A DNA stretch of 64,000 nt from the NCBI GenBank assembly GCA_016808115.1, contig JAEQBH010005071.1:1-64000 (forward strand), in the 5' to 3' direction. The notes beneath the pieces are model-generated. The model did no database searches and was not told the DNA's origin. It saw only the letters and a program-made list of their open reading frames with translations. Shown one piece after another: positions 1-11,829 of this stretch. Numbering within the stretch: position 1 is the first letter of the stretch; each line of letters starts with the position of its first letter. Source of the stretch: Tetrastigma voinierianum (lineage: Eukaryota; Streptophyta; Magnoliopsida; Vitales; Vitaceae). A program made the position numbers and the translations under genes.

Positions 1-1645
1 AAAATACGGTTTAATAATTAAACTATGGAATACATAAACGAAAAACGATTTCCATAAACAGCCACATTTAGTACTTAAAAGCCAAAAAACCTAGGAACAC
101 TCAGTTACTCCGTTTGATATAAATGAACTGAAAGACTTAATTACACTTCCCACTCCAGCTTATCTATTAAGAAGTATCCATTTAAAAGTTAGAACTACAA
201 TGGCCATCATTAATCTGAAGCAACTGCAACACTCAAATAGCAATTAAAACTTTTTAAGAAATATGGCAAATCCAAAGCCCGCCATTCATATACATGACCG
301 TGTGATTCCAGATCCATGGCTTTCTGTGAGTTCAAGAACACCGGAACTGAGCTTTGGACTGAAAAGTTAGTTGGTCATCCAAAGTTGAGGCTTCAATGAA
401 TAAAGTGACATAAGCTAATCTAGAAAATGCAAGCTCTGGTTCTCAACGCCATTCAAAACAACTTTGGCGCTCCAACTAAGACTAAAAACGCACTTAGATG
501 ATAAAAATAAAACCCTGAAACATCAAATTTAGGGATCACAATTAAATCTCATCACGTTTCTGGGATCAAACTAAAATAATTTTAAACTGCTTGAACTATC
601 CAAATGGGCCCCCATGGGCAATCTGGGTCCCAGTTTGCCTAAAAATAGTCCTGTGACCAACCCGAACCTGTCAAAACAAATTCCAAATTCCTAAAATTCT
701 GAACTCAAACAAAATTGACTAAACTTATGGTCTCACCTCTAAGCAAACTTTGCCATTAATGACTTTAGGATAGAAGAAACACAAGTAGAAAATTCCCCAC
801 TTTATAAATATTTCATTAAACGCTTTAAGATCTTTAAAAGTTCAATGTGCCAGAACTCCCTCGATAGCGGACCTGTTCCACTTTGCCTTTGCCCAAATGA
901 AAACTCTCCACGGTCCGATCAAAGATATCTTAGAGAGAAGCTGGCAGAATCACCGACTTTGCCTTTGGTTCGATGCTGAAAACTCCCACGGTCCGATTCC
1001 AGAGATCTTAGAGAGAATAAGAAAGCCAAAATAAAAATCTCTCTCTCTTCACGCTCCCTCCCCTCTCGAAAAATGCCTTCCTTTTGCGCTTTTGATCCTT
1101 TATTTATTTATTTATTTTACTATTTGAATATATGACTTTATACAGCTCCCCATTCAGTCCACAGTTTCTTCCCTAAAATAATTTTATTCTTTCGGGCCAC
1201 TTTATTTTTAAAATCGAACTTAACTCAATTCATTTGACTTTCAGATCAGCAAAACTTCTGGCCCTTAAAGTCATCACGCCACATCCATAAAATCGTAAAA
1301 AATATTTCGACCGTCTCGTGAATCACGCCAAACTCTTTGGGTCAATAGACTTCAGGACAAATTTAAAGGTGCAAATTGCTTCGTCATCCTATATTTAGAG
1401 AATTTTGAAGCCCCGAATCCATTATGGAAATTTATTATTATTATTATCCTTTGGTAAATTTTTGAAAATTTATAATTTTTTCGGGTTTTATAATAATAAA
1501 ATTATTTGAAAACTTTACACTCTAACTCTAAAAATAACGTTAAAAATACTACTACGATACACTCAAATAATTACAGCCCTCAGCATATATGCGACCCTAA
1601 GGTTACATCGACCGCATAAATCTTCTGTGGATGGGCGCATAACCT
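1..1645 (-). repeat. LTR-like block, probable gypsy 3' LTR (minus orientation)
   Basis: This block resembles the one at about 14,250-15,450. Shared blocks include 'aaaactccca' followed by 'cgat..gag/aga..ttagagagaat' (970-1,020 versus 14,800-14,840), an 'agaagaaacaca/taag' block near 770 and 14,700, and an 'aaactctttg' block near 1,330 and 15,175. A purine-rich run on the minus strand near 1,645-1,660 (gagagggagg) could be a polypurine tract, which would fit the 3' LTR of the minus-strand gypsy pol at 2.4-4.1 kb. The ends are approximate, and the left end may lie outside the window. Confidence 0.45.
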
Positions 1646-2479
1646 CCCTCTCAGAAGATTTCGGGTCTCCCCGAAATGAACAAATCCAAAACTCCAAAAG
1701 GAGCGAAATAATCTCAATCCTAAAATAGCTGGAGTGGTATTGATTTGGCATCCGAGCCTCCGGGGCCCTGCTAGGGGCTGCCTCCTTTCCTGCTGATTCC
1801 TCCACAAGACTTTAACTAGTGGACCACCTTACCTCAACACTGCTCTTGCGATCTACAATCTGCACAAGTGTCATAAGTCGTGTTCTCCCTTTAGCTACAC
1901 TGGCCGCTTTCCTCTCAAGACATGAAGGATCCGGGATGTACTCTTAACACTTGACATACGGAATGTGTTATAACCCTGATAACTCCTGTAACTCAACCGA
2001 AGCTACTCGGGCCGTGACCTCGCTCATAACCCTAAGGTCCATAAATCTCGAATCGGTTTGCATCTCCTCCCAAATCAAACAACCCAAGGGAAAATCTTCT
2101 ATGAAGACCTTGGCCACTCTATCCTAAACTCGTAAGTCTCTACGACGATTGTCCGTATAAATTTCATCTATCTCTGTCATCTTCAAGTTATCACGGAAAA
2201 CTTTCACTGGCGAATTCACTAACCCTGTGGCTCTACCGCCAAATTTCTCTCCTCACCAACTCATCCCAACACATTGAGTCATACACTTCCTTACCATGCT
2301 AACGCGCCCAAATGGCTTTTCATCTCCATACCGGCTTGATAGTCAAGCAGCCGTAAAGTAACTCCATCGCTACAAATGAGTATCCTAACTCCCTTGAATT
2401 CCATCACACAAGCTTCCTCAAAGATATCCTTCAACGTCCAACAATCCCTTCACTAAGTATCTCCGCCCCGGAATGAAAC

Positions 2480-2720
2480 GTCAGGTTTAAATGAAGGCTA
2501 GTACTCCGGCGTTTCGCTCAGAACCGCCAAAAACGGATGTGAACCCGGGTCTTGATCTCAAACTATCAAACTCGAATCCGGCGAAGTCTCAATTATCTCA
2601 ACCTTGCATACAATGGGCTAACTTTTCTGGTAGAGGGAACTCTCAACATTAATCGGCGTAAATGAGCAGACTCGGGCTAATCGATCAACTATCACCCATG
2701 AGAAGATCGGTAGGTTGCCT
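2480..2720 (-). pseudogene. Ty3/gypsy integrase core fragment (minus)
   Basis: Reading the minus strand from 2,700 down gives a broken version of the gypsy integrase signature: V-I-V-D-R-L-A-R then a shifted SAH, then a frame-shifted equivalent of the 'SDRDPRF' block near 2,541-2,565 (D-P-G-S). The family's catalytic D residues sit in these two blocks. The reading frame changes several times within 240 bases, so no functional protein is encoded. It lies downstream, in minus orientation, of the RT and RNase H fragments at 4.04-3.26 kb, giving the normal gypsy order RT-RH-INT. Confidence 0.75.
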
Positions 2721-3254
2721 TTGAAGTCCGCGGGAAGACCTATCACAAATCCATAGATCTTCTCCCATTTCCATAACGGGAATGTGGAGAATCGTATCTC
2801 CTCACCCGCCCCGATGCTCGCCTCTCACTTGCCGACATGTTAGTATTTGACACTGGGAACCTTCACGATCTCTTCTTCATCCCATTCCACCAAAGACCCT
2901 TCAAAGTCTTGAAGCATCTTGGTCACCGGCTTTGGATGAGTAGCATAAGGCATGAATCAAAAAACTTCCATAATGTCTCTCTTCGTGACGCGGCATTCCG
3001 ACACACACATTCTCTCGCCCTTTACTATCATGTCGCCATCTCCGATTTGAAACTCCGCTTCCCTTTCTATCTCTTCCCTTAAGCTAATCATCCATTGCGG
3101 ATCTCACACTTCGTCTAATCGATCCACTAGGAGAGGTTCACATGAAATATGGCTAATAATGCCCCAATCCTCACAACCTCCAATATCACTCCTAAAGCTC
3201 CTTTAGGATCCACCAAATAAAGTGGAAGATAACTCGATCTCATACGGCATAAAA

Positions 3255-3540
3255 AGAACTTCCCGGCCGCCTACTCACAAGGCATCTCGCTACGACATTA
3301 GCTTTCCTCGGATGGTACTCAATAGTACACTGTGAGTCCTTAATCAACCCACGCCGCATCTTCTTTGCCTTAGGTTTAATCTCTTTTTTCGTGAAAATAT
3401 ATTGAAGACTCATGATTCAGGAAGATCCTCGCAAGGAGCACCATATGGCGGTTTCCATATCTCGTGGCAAAACATAACTCGGGCCAAATAAGTCGGTAGT
3501 GATCACCCTCCTCATGCATCTCTGGGTTTCTGCCTGTAGG
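3255..3540 (-). pseudogene. Ty3/gypsy RNase H end fragment (minus)
   Basis: On the minus strand the sequence around 3,370-3,265 reads L-I-K-D-x-x-C-T-I-E-Y-H-P-x-K-A-N-V-V-A, the conserved C-terminal RNase H / connection motif of Ty3/gypsy pol (usually followed by DALSRK, here degraded). Just upstream, near 3,480-3,400, are remnants of 'IWRHYLYG' and 'NLRQRRW'. Frameshifts separate the pieces. This belongs to the same minus-strand element as the RT at 3.64-4.04 kb and the integrase at 2.5-2.7 kb. Confidence 0.8.
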
Positions 3541-3639
3541 CACATCTAATGTCCCCCAAAAAATATACCATAGTCATTTTATAACATGTTTAGTGTATTT
3601 TGTGAGTAAAATTTGAAATTTCGTGACTTAAATATACAA

Positions 3640-4040
3640 CAATTGATCCAAATAAATGGAAAACCCTATTCATCGTGTCCATAAATGTATCCCGGAGCAT
3701 TAGTCACCTCTAATTGGCATTACTAAAAATTCATAGTGAGCTATAATGTGTTCTCAAAGTTGACTTCCTTTTCAATCATCGTCAAATAAATCCTCTATTC
3801 TGGCAATGGATACTTATTTTAATCGTCACTTGTTTATTTGTTGGGTGAGCTTCCACATCCGAAGAAGTTGCCATCTTTCTTCTTAACAAATAAAACCGGC
3901 GGACCCTAAGGTGAGACATTAGGTCTGATAAAACCCTTATCCAATAGCTCATGTAGTTGAGTCTTCTCAACTCTTCTGGGCCGCCTTGAGCCATACGGAT
4001 AGGTGCCCTCGAACAGAGTCGCCCCCTCGTACTATCACTT
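3640..4040 (-). pseudogene. Ty3/gypsy reverse transcriptase, N-terminal part (minus)
   Basis: Minus-strand translation from about 4,035 gives A-P-I-R-M-A-Q then E-E-L-R-R-L, with a broken copy of the 'LLDKGFIRPNVSPW' and 'FVKKKDG' blocks at about 3,970-3,870, then V-T-I-K near 3,815 and M-D-T-M-N-R-V-F near 3,670. These are the ordered N-terminal to palm motifs of gypsy RT. A 70-codon piece (3,782-3,994) is open but switches frame relative to the family. The element is inactive. Confidence 0.8.
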
Positions 4041-4817
4041 CAATAGAGATCCACTCTCTTCAGTACTTCCGATACCGAAACACACCGTGAACTCCCTAAT
4101 CATGTGAATATTGTCGAAATTCACTGCTCTTTGAGTCGCAATCGCAAAGCCAAAAAGGCTTCAACCTTTTCTACAAAATGCCTGGCCCATAAATTAAATA
4201 ACTTCGTATCATTCAGACGGAGCACTTAAAATCACATTTCCTGATAGTTAGATATTTGCACCGACTCATTTTTCATCCGCAATCAACTATGACTGCGGTT
4301 TGGATAAACTAATCCGTCTTTCTGTCATCAAATTAAACTCAAACCAGCTTCCACTCTAATCAAGTCGTGACTCAGAAAGAATGAAAGTTCGCACATGTGG
4401 CCTTTTAGTCCGACAGGCATCTCACTTCATCTGTAGCCCTTCTAGTTTTTCGTGCCAAAATCCCTGGCTTTATTCTGACTCTTCCATACTTGTACCATGG
4501 AATTCCTTCCACTCCATGCTTCTTTACCGAATCACTGAGCCTCGAGGGGCCGTGGAGCCGAACCAAGACCCTTGCCATATCCTAAGAGATTTTCTTACCA
4601 ATGCTTCAGCTTGAGGCATATTCATTCCGGCTGAATCGCACTTTATTTCGTAGCTGCATTTGATCCAAAGGATTGATGCTTTCAACTATTTAATCTACAG
4701 CTTCCTGAGGTGGATCCATTCTAGACAAGATACAAAACAAGGACATCCGTGATTAGGCTGCAACATTACTATGTAGGTACAACCCAATCTAAGACTCTTC
4801 CGTAAACGCCTAAACCT

Positions 4818-4830
4818 AAGCTCGATACCA
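4818..4830 (-). other. Primer binding site (initiator-Met tRNA type) of minus-strand gypsy element
   Basis: On the minus strand this reads TGGTATCGAGCTT, one base short of the TGGTATCAGAGC PBS used by most plant LTR retrotransposons, and it is followed by 'aggttt' as in many gypsy elements. It sits at the 3' edge of the 4.84-7.09 kb LTR block in minus orientation. This marks that block as a 5' LTR reading leftward. Confidence 0.65.
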
Positions 4831-4839
4831 CTAACTCAG

Positions 4840-7090
4840 ACGCCCCCAACCCACTGGGCAGTCGCTTCGAGGGTGTCATCATTTTTTTTATATAAACCGG
4901 GATAGGCCTTTTAAGCTTGCTCAATCATATAATGTTAAACACTCTAACTTGTACTATATCCCGTAGCAAATGATTACAAAATATATACAAGCTCCATACA
5001 TGAAAGTGTTCAACACGACGCTATTTATATTGTCATTTGTTTGATAAACAACAAAAAGGATATTATATACAAATAGACTCAAAGTCTTCGCGGAGCACTC
5101 TAATGATGTGTCAATTGAGACTAATGCAGCATTGTCTCCGTCCTCTTGCCTCCGCTTCCATACTCTACACGACTGAAAACCGTGCTGCTTTTTACGCCTT
5201 TTAGTGGGAATAACTTGTCGACGAATTACTAATAAGAGTCATCTCACTTTATACATTTATATATACATATAACATATCATATATTTCATGTCATATTCTA
5301 CATTTGTCATTGACATGCTTATATATGTTCCATACATATAATTTACGACGCTTATGCAATCTTATACTTTCTTATCATATCATGTTTTATTTCGTGTCGC
5401 TTACATTTTTCTTCTTTGTTCTTATCAACATGTACTTGTCATTGTTTACATATCACTACATAGCAATGTTAAGGCTTCTCATATCATGTCATGTACTTTT
5501 ATCATTTTTGAATCATTTGTATATACTTGTCATTTGTTTCACGTTTCATGCCTGCATAAACCTTAGAAGTGGATAAAAGAAACTATAAGGGCCCGAAGAC
5601 GCTATACTCACTGTACGAAACAATGGTCTATAAGGGCCCGGAGGTGGTGTTATCATTGTGTGAGACAATGGCCATCTATAAGGGCCCAAAGGCCTGCGAC
5701 ATTGTATTAGATAATTACTCATCTATAAGGGTCCAAGGCGCAGTGAATGACCTGTGTATTGAACTGAACAAGATGTCGCAGACTTGTTTTTCCCTAATAT
5801 ATGCCCATCTATCCCCCTACCAGGTTCTAAGCAGACAATCCATGTATTTTATGTTTAGTACATATCTCATATTCCCGTAATAAATTGACACATCCAAGAA
5901 TCATAGAAGTATATGTAAAATCATTTATTCGTATCTTTGCATTTTTCTATATCTCGTTATATGCATGAATACTAAGTGCTTACTAAAGAGTGCCTACTGT
6001 TTTTCATGATTTATGACCTAATATGAGTTCCACTTACCATTCTGATATATGATGGATTCTGACTCAATGGGCTTCTCTTCCATAGAGTCCAAGAACACTT
6101 GAAACTGAGTTCGGGAAGAAGCAGGACTGGCCCAAGCCAGGCCGCGATGAGTAGCTAATCCTAGCTTCTGGCTAGCTCCATCTCGATCAGGTGTAGCCTG
6201 GAAAAAACCTATATTTCATGGGTGCTATATTCACCAACCCAAGTCCTCCAGGCATAATATGTTAGGGAATTTTCATTTTCACTGGTTTCATAGAGTCTAC
6301 AGAACACCAAACGGAGTTCAACGGTAAGAAGCTATGGAATACCAGGTCAGAGGCCAACAATCTGGGGTGCGATACCTGTGTCCCATCTGGTCGTGACACC
6401 ATGGGCCAGGTAGCGCTCCACTGGTTATGAATTCCTTTGAGCCAAAGGTCTCTGAACTGATATACCCTATTTCAAGAAGATATGTCCCTCCCAGCAAACT
6501 AAATACCAGAATTGAATCTACCTTAATTTAATATGGATACTGGTTATGACAAAACAAAAATGTTTAGAGAATTTTGATAAGATCTCCTTAAACCCCAATA
6601 TATTTTGGACACAAATATTCCTCAATTGAGGATTACAATAATCAACCAACCTAATCCAAAAATACAAATCACATTATGGCCAAAGAGGGTTCTTTAGACC
6701 AATTAATAAAAATGGGTTTATGGCCTGATTTCCAGCACAAATCCATAAAATCTCATGGCTAAGTATCCAAAATAATCCATAAAACCTGTTAGAAAATCCA
6801 TACCTTTTTTCTCTTCTTTCTCTCTTTCCCTTCTTCTTCTCCTCTTTCTTCTTTCTCTTTCTTTGTTTCTTTTCTTCAATGCTTGGCCCTCTCAAATGAG
6901 AGACGTAAATGATTTTATCTCATTTTAGTATTTTTTTCATTTTTTCTTTTATTTATACTAGGGGTCTCCTTCCAACTTTTCTCGTATTCTCAACTAACTC
7001 ATCTTCAAATTCTATTTTGGCCATCTCATCATCTTAGAAGACTTAGGTCCCTATGTACTACAGGAATACCTTATTTATATTAATATTATT
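4840..7090 (-). repeat. LTR block A (gypsy 5' LTR, minus orientation, truncated at its start)
   Basis: It is the reverse-complement relative of block B (9,371-11,640). Matching landmarks are the 'ttatcatatcatgttttattt' run near 5,370 (its complement is near 11,100), 'cttttatcatttttgaat' near 5,496 (complement near 10,990), the 'catagagt..aagaacac' block near 6,080 (complement near 10,235), 'tcctcaattg' near 6,622 (complement near 9,915), and the end flanks near 4,900 and 11,570. Its right end lacks roughly the first 100 bases present in block B, and at 7,095 it abuts plus-strand pol sequence. A PBS lies just beyond its left end. Confidence 0.7.
5583..5770. repeat. Minisatellite inside LTR block A, four units of 45-48 bp
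   Basis: The phrase 'ctataagggcccgaag' recurs with variation at 5,583, 5,628, 5,675 and 5,723, giving units of 45, 47 and 48 bp. Each unit also carries a degenerate 'gagacaatggccat' half. The unit lengths are near multiples of three, so frames stay open across it (5,569-5,880), but this is LTR sequence and not a gene. LTR block B keeps only one or two degraded units (around 10,770-10,860). Confidence 0.85.
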
Positions 7091-7098
7091 GCAAACTT

Positions 7099-7290
7099 TT
7101 GAGAGAGAATAAAGTTATTTGCAAAGTTGCGAAATGTGATTTTCGGGGTTTAACTAAGGTCATCTCTGGTGGTCACATTGTAAGGCGCCCACAGCCAGAG
7201 TGGACTAAAGGGGAAATTCAGCTAATCATGAATTGGTGCCACCTTGTAATATGTAACCGAGGTGAGAAGTTGCCCGCTTGAATAAGGTTA
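7099..7290 (+). pseudogene. Ty3/gypsy RT thumb fragment (plus)
   Basis: Plus-strand translation gives C-K-V-A-K-C-D-F, then L-T-K-V-I-S-x-G-H-I-V, which matches the gypsy RT block K-F-S-K-C-x-F-W-x-x-x-V-x-F-L-G-H-V-V. Downstream, near 7,210-7,235, is a broken I-x-x-I-M-N-W version of the usual 'EAVKNWP'. It starts abruptly next to the truncated edge of LTR block A. The pol upstream of this point (gag, protease, RT palm) is missing. Confidence 0.7.
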
Positions 7291-8429
7291 TCGAGATTTG
7301 TACAAAGGATTTTCGTGCTTTGACAGCATCCCTGTACCTTATAAGATCATCCCTCAGCATGGTTTCTTGAGTGGGATGATGCGCCATAACCACTTGGTGC
7401 CGTTGGGTTAAATACCCGCTGAAGCACTGGGGCTAAGCGACATCTGTCCCACGTAGGATTGTACCATGCAATGGGATGCTTCGAGATAGGTTTAGGGATG
7501 CAGACATGCCAGATGGGAAAGTGCTGCTTTGCGTTTCCGTGGCGCTGAAAACCGTGATGAGCCAAAACTATCCTGGTCACATGATTTGGAGCGGAGCAAA
7601 TAGAAAAGTGTTTAGTTTTGAAAATTCGTTTTACACTATTTATATGGAGAAAAAATGCAGAATTTTTACACGATCATGATTATGGAAAGAACGCTAAACC
7701 CGTGAAAAGATTTGAACTTTATGCAATGTTTGGTTGAAACTATTTAAAGACTAGATTTCGTATAATTGATTACCACCTCGGAAGTAAAATAAAGTGGCGT
7801 AGCGCCCCGGTAGAAACATTTCTTTGCTTTGTCTCTGAAAGATTGCCACACCGTGAGATTGATTCGATGGAGCTCAGCATGGGTCATCTGAGAGTTGGTA
7901 CTGATTTGAAGCAAAATGAGGTGAGATGCTTAGAAAAATAACACGTTACAAGGAGATAGTTTAGTTAGTCAAGATCGAGATAAGACCGATTTATGCTATG
8001 ATGAAAAGCGGGAGGTTGTATGAAGAGCAATGTAAAAATTAATGTTATGGATTTGAAAAGAAGATATTATATGAAAGCCAATAATATTGTTTCACCATGC
8101 AATCCTAGAGGTAATAAGATGTACCAGATATGAAATGGAAGACTATTAGTGGAAAGGGATGAAAATGATACTCGAGTGATTTGCAGAGCCAAGGGTCCGA
8201 TTGAGCCAAGTAAAGGCCCAATTAACTAAGTACTATCCGATTTATTTGAATCCTTCAAATTCCTCAACAATTTATAAGACACAGCCGATTTATCCGGTTT
8301 TCTCCCTCAATGAAGGGAAATAGACATGCGCCACCGTGAATATTTGGACTAAATCGTTTCTACTTTAACATCGGTCCTAATTTGATCATCCATTTAACTG
8401 CCTAATGGAACTTTGCCGTGGAGTGAAAT
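7291..8429 (+). other. Degenerate gypsy pol interior, no readable domain
   Basis: This stretch lies between a plus-strand RT fragment and a plus-strand integrase, so RNase H and the N-terminal integrase are expected here. I see only scattered partial matches (for example T-D-L-K-Q-N-E near 7,900) and no continuous frame. Confidence 0.4.
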
Positions 8430-9060
8430 TTGTCAAATCGCATGGATTCCCCTTTATATCTTCCATAGTGTCCGATCGGAATCCACGTTTACGCCTAGGT
8501 CTCCGAAGGGGAATTACATACGCTAGCTTTCTTGGTACGATCAATTTTAAGATAATATCTCCATCCAAACCATATTACTCGAGATTTATCCGTGTACTTG
8601 GAAAATATGTTTCGAGTATGTTATGGAATTAACTGAAGTCGATAGGTACATTCCAATGATGGAATTTGCCTATATTTCAATAAAGGTCAATCCAGAGATT
8701 TGAAGAAAACGTGATGAGGCTTCTTCTGTATGGTTGGAAATGTAGAACTCCTGTGTGCTGGACAGAATTGAATGAGCATAAAGGGACATTCGTAGAAGGG
8801 CAGTAGTGATATGGGCAAAAGTTCAGTTATTCGCAAAGGCGGAAGGCAATGCTGATCGATAAAAGCCATATACGATTTGAAAATACATATTAGTCATGAA
8901 GGGCGCAGATTTTCTAAAGGTATCGCCGGAGGAAAAATTATGCGCGCTATCAAAGTAAGTCGGTCCTAGCGTCTATAGGACCTTATGATTTCGGAACGTG
9001 AATGGTCGCGTTGCTTCATTTTCTCTAATTGGCACTCCCCTTTCGAGAGCTGGGATAATC
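8430..9060 (+). pseudogene. Ty3/gypsy integrase, core to C-terminal part (plus)
   Basis: The motif S-I-V-S-D-R-N-P-R is read at about 8,461-8,487 (the family has SDRDPRF), and it contains a catalytic Asp. G-x-K-C-R-T-P-V-C-W-T-E-L follows near 8,733-8,772, the GRKCRTPVCW block after the core. F-L-K-V-S-P is near 8,910 and a V-G-P block near 8,960 belongs to the GPF region of the C-terminal domain. The domain order is correct, with frameshifts between the pieces. It ends about 300 bp before a polypurine tract and LTR block B, as expected for the 3' end of a plus-strand element. Confidence 0.8.
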
Positions 9061-9355
9061 ACAACATGTGCCTTACAAACATGCTTCCTGAGATATCATT
9101 CCCTGACAGAGCCACACACTACCAATGTGTATGAGGACACACATACCACAGGAGGTGATCTTATTGCTTATAATATATCATACTACATGGTCTGAGAGGT
9201 AAAACAGCCGCGAAAACAAACAAGTACCGCGATAGCGAAAAGTGGCCTGGCAACACCATGACGAGAAGAAGACTGGGAGCCAAGCAACCATGAGGAGTAC
9301 AAGATGATTCAACCCTTCTGACCAAAATATGAATTTCTGCTGAACCAAATCTTTT

Positions 9356-9370
9356 AAAGGAGGGGGAGAA
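9356..9370 (+). other. Polypurine tract preceding LTR block B
   Basis: AAAGGAGGGGGAGAA is a 15-base uninterrupted purine run directly before the start of LTR block B and after plus-strand integrase. This is the position and composition of a retrotransposon second-strand primer, and it fixes block B as a plus-oriented 3' LTR. Confidence 0.75.
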
Positions 9371-11640
9371 ACTAATAATAATTCCAAAATATACATATAG
9401 CTAGCTCTTATAATATGTCATGGTATTTTAGAGTAAACTGAAATTTCTCAATTTAAACACAAATGAAAAACAGAAACCCATAATTAATATAATACTAAGT
9501 AAGGTTAAAGCAATTACTTGTCTAGGACCTAAGGCCAAGAAAAGATAGTATACACAAATAGAATTCAAACAAGTTACTGAGAATAGAAAGGAGTTGGAGG
9601 AATCTTAATTGTAAACAAAGAAAAGAAAATATATAAAATGAGAGTAGATCATTGGTCTCATTTTGAGACCAAAAATGTGAAGGAAAGATAAAAGAGAGTT
9701 AAAATATAAGAAGGAAGAGAAGAAGATGAAGAGTAGAGAAAATGGGAAGATTTTTGCAGCGGTTTTTATGGATTATACTGATACTGCAAGGTAGATTTCA
9801 TGGATTTTTATAAAAATCAACGGCAAACTCATTTTGATGAGCGAATTTGGGTCAAAAGAACTCCTACAGATCAGTTTGAAGCTCGATCGGCTGGCCGTAT
9901 CGTAATCCCCAATTGAGGAAATATTTGTATTGCTGACATATTGTTTGTGAGATGTCATAAAATTTAAACCCATGTTTTTGGTTTTTGGCAGGACCCTACC
10001 ATCACCATCCGAATCAGTATCCAAATCTCGGGGTAAACTAGGACTTATAGGAGAAATATATCTTTGAAGAAGATATCCAAATTCCAAATCCTTTAGCCTG
10101 AAATCATTCAAAGTGGAGCAAAGATGGCTAAGTAAAAGCAGCCGGTGGACACAATTGGTTAGTTTTTCTCATTAGCAGCCTCTGCACCCCAAGGCAGAAC
10201 TTCGTCCGAACTCCACTTCGGGTGTTCTTTTGAACTCTATGGTGCCCAATGAGTCAAGATTTTAAACTATATGCCCGTGAGTATAGTAGGGAAATATAAC
10301 CCCGCTGAAACTAGGTTTTTCCAGCCGTCTGGATGTGGGCCTGGCTTCGCCAGATTTAGGTCGCTCATGTAAGGATCTCCTCCAACTCGACGACCATAAT
10401 TCCTTCAACCAACCTGCTTCGAAAAGCCCACCGCAGCGGTGCTCACTGGAGTCACTAATCGCCAAGGCGATAGAATAATAAAATTGGAACTCATATTAGG
10501 TCTACAAACCACGAAAGTTTGCAGAGGGGGCATCACAAAACTATAGTTATTCACAAGGTAACGGTGACATGAAAATGGTCAAAGAGGCAGTCAATGACGT
10601 GCCACATCACACAAGGATTACCCGATGACAATAATTATTCGGGAATATGGAAAAGGCGTACTAAAACATACAAAAAATACAAGATGGATTTATCTCTGAA
10701 CCCGTAGTTGATATTAGCATGCCTATTAAGGAAAAACACGATGCAACAGATAACGACCAGCTCGCCCCGGTTTAGTTGGGACATACACGCCTCTCGGGCC
10801 TTAAGTAGATGGTCATTGGTTCTACATAATGATAACAAATGGGCCTCCGTATTCATAGGCCATTGTTTTCAGTGATAAAGGAGTATAGAAATGCCTTCCA
10901 TCCGAGGCTCTTTATCCACTCATGCCTAGTTATGCAGCACAAAAAACACAGAAACAAATGATGTTATATATAGCAAACAGATTCAAAAATGATAAAAGCA
11001 TACGACATGATATGAGTAGCCATAGCACGTTATATGATGATATGTAACAAAATGATAAGTAAGATGTTGACAACAAAGAAAAACTGTAAACAATCTATTG
11101 AAATAAAACATGATATGATAAGAAAGTATAGACGTATGGAAGAAACGCGAAATTATAGCGTGGAAATAAGAGGTTACGTGTCTATGGTCAGAAAAGATAG
11201 AAATGATGACATAAGTATACATATTCATAGCGCATAAATGTGTAAAGTGGATGACTTTATTAGTGGTCAGCCCAACGTTACCCCCTAATTGCCGAAAAGT
11301 GTTTTAGCGTTCGTTTCACCTGTGGTAGGAAGAGCGTGAGTAGATGATTAATCGTACTACCTGGCAGTCAACACATCATTAGGTGCTCACTTGAAGACTT
11401 TTTCGTCTATTTTGTCTATGTAATATCCCTCGCTGTTCTCAAACAAACATTAATGAATATTAAATGTTGAATGATCACAATGGAGTTTGTATATTCTGTA
11501 ATCACGCGACAGATGGAGAAAAGTATGTTAAGTGTTTCATTGCTATAATTGAGTGCCGTAAGGCTATAAGCTTTATAAAATAAAAATAAAATGATTTAAT
11601 ACCCTCGCTGACACCGAAAGTGCCAGTCGTGTGGCACCAC
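9371..11640 (+). repeat. LTR block B (gypsy 3' LTR, plus orientation)
   Basis: This is about 2.27 kb following the polypurine tract and matches the reverse complement of LTR block A over its full length, at clearly reduced identity with many small indels. Small open frames within it (for example 10,983-11,228 minus and 11,034-11,237 plus) are chance frames. The right end is set where similarity with the left edge of block A stops ('accctcg' near 11,600), just before minus-strand gypsy RT sequence. Confidence 0.7.
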
Positions 11641-11829
11641 AGCACCTACGCAATCAATTCTAATATTCAGATCAAAACACAAACCAAGGTTCTACCAGAA
11701 GTCATTAACGTAAATCACAAACCCATCTCTCCCATTAGGCAAAGCTAGAACCTGGAGTCGTCAATCTTACCCTTCACCTCAACTCCGTGGCGGTGCATCC
11801 ACCCAATCACATTTGATATATTTCGCTAC

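Noticed and set aside
5569..5880. 103-codon frame with repeated YKGP units
   Set aside because: It arises because the LTR minisatellite has unit lengths near multiples of three. The matching LTR B has no such frame.
6674..6895. Lys/Arg/Glu-rich minus-strand frame
   Set aside because: It is the translation of a CT-rich low-complexity run inside LTR block A, with no domain.
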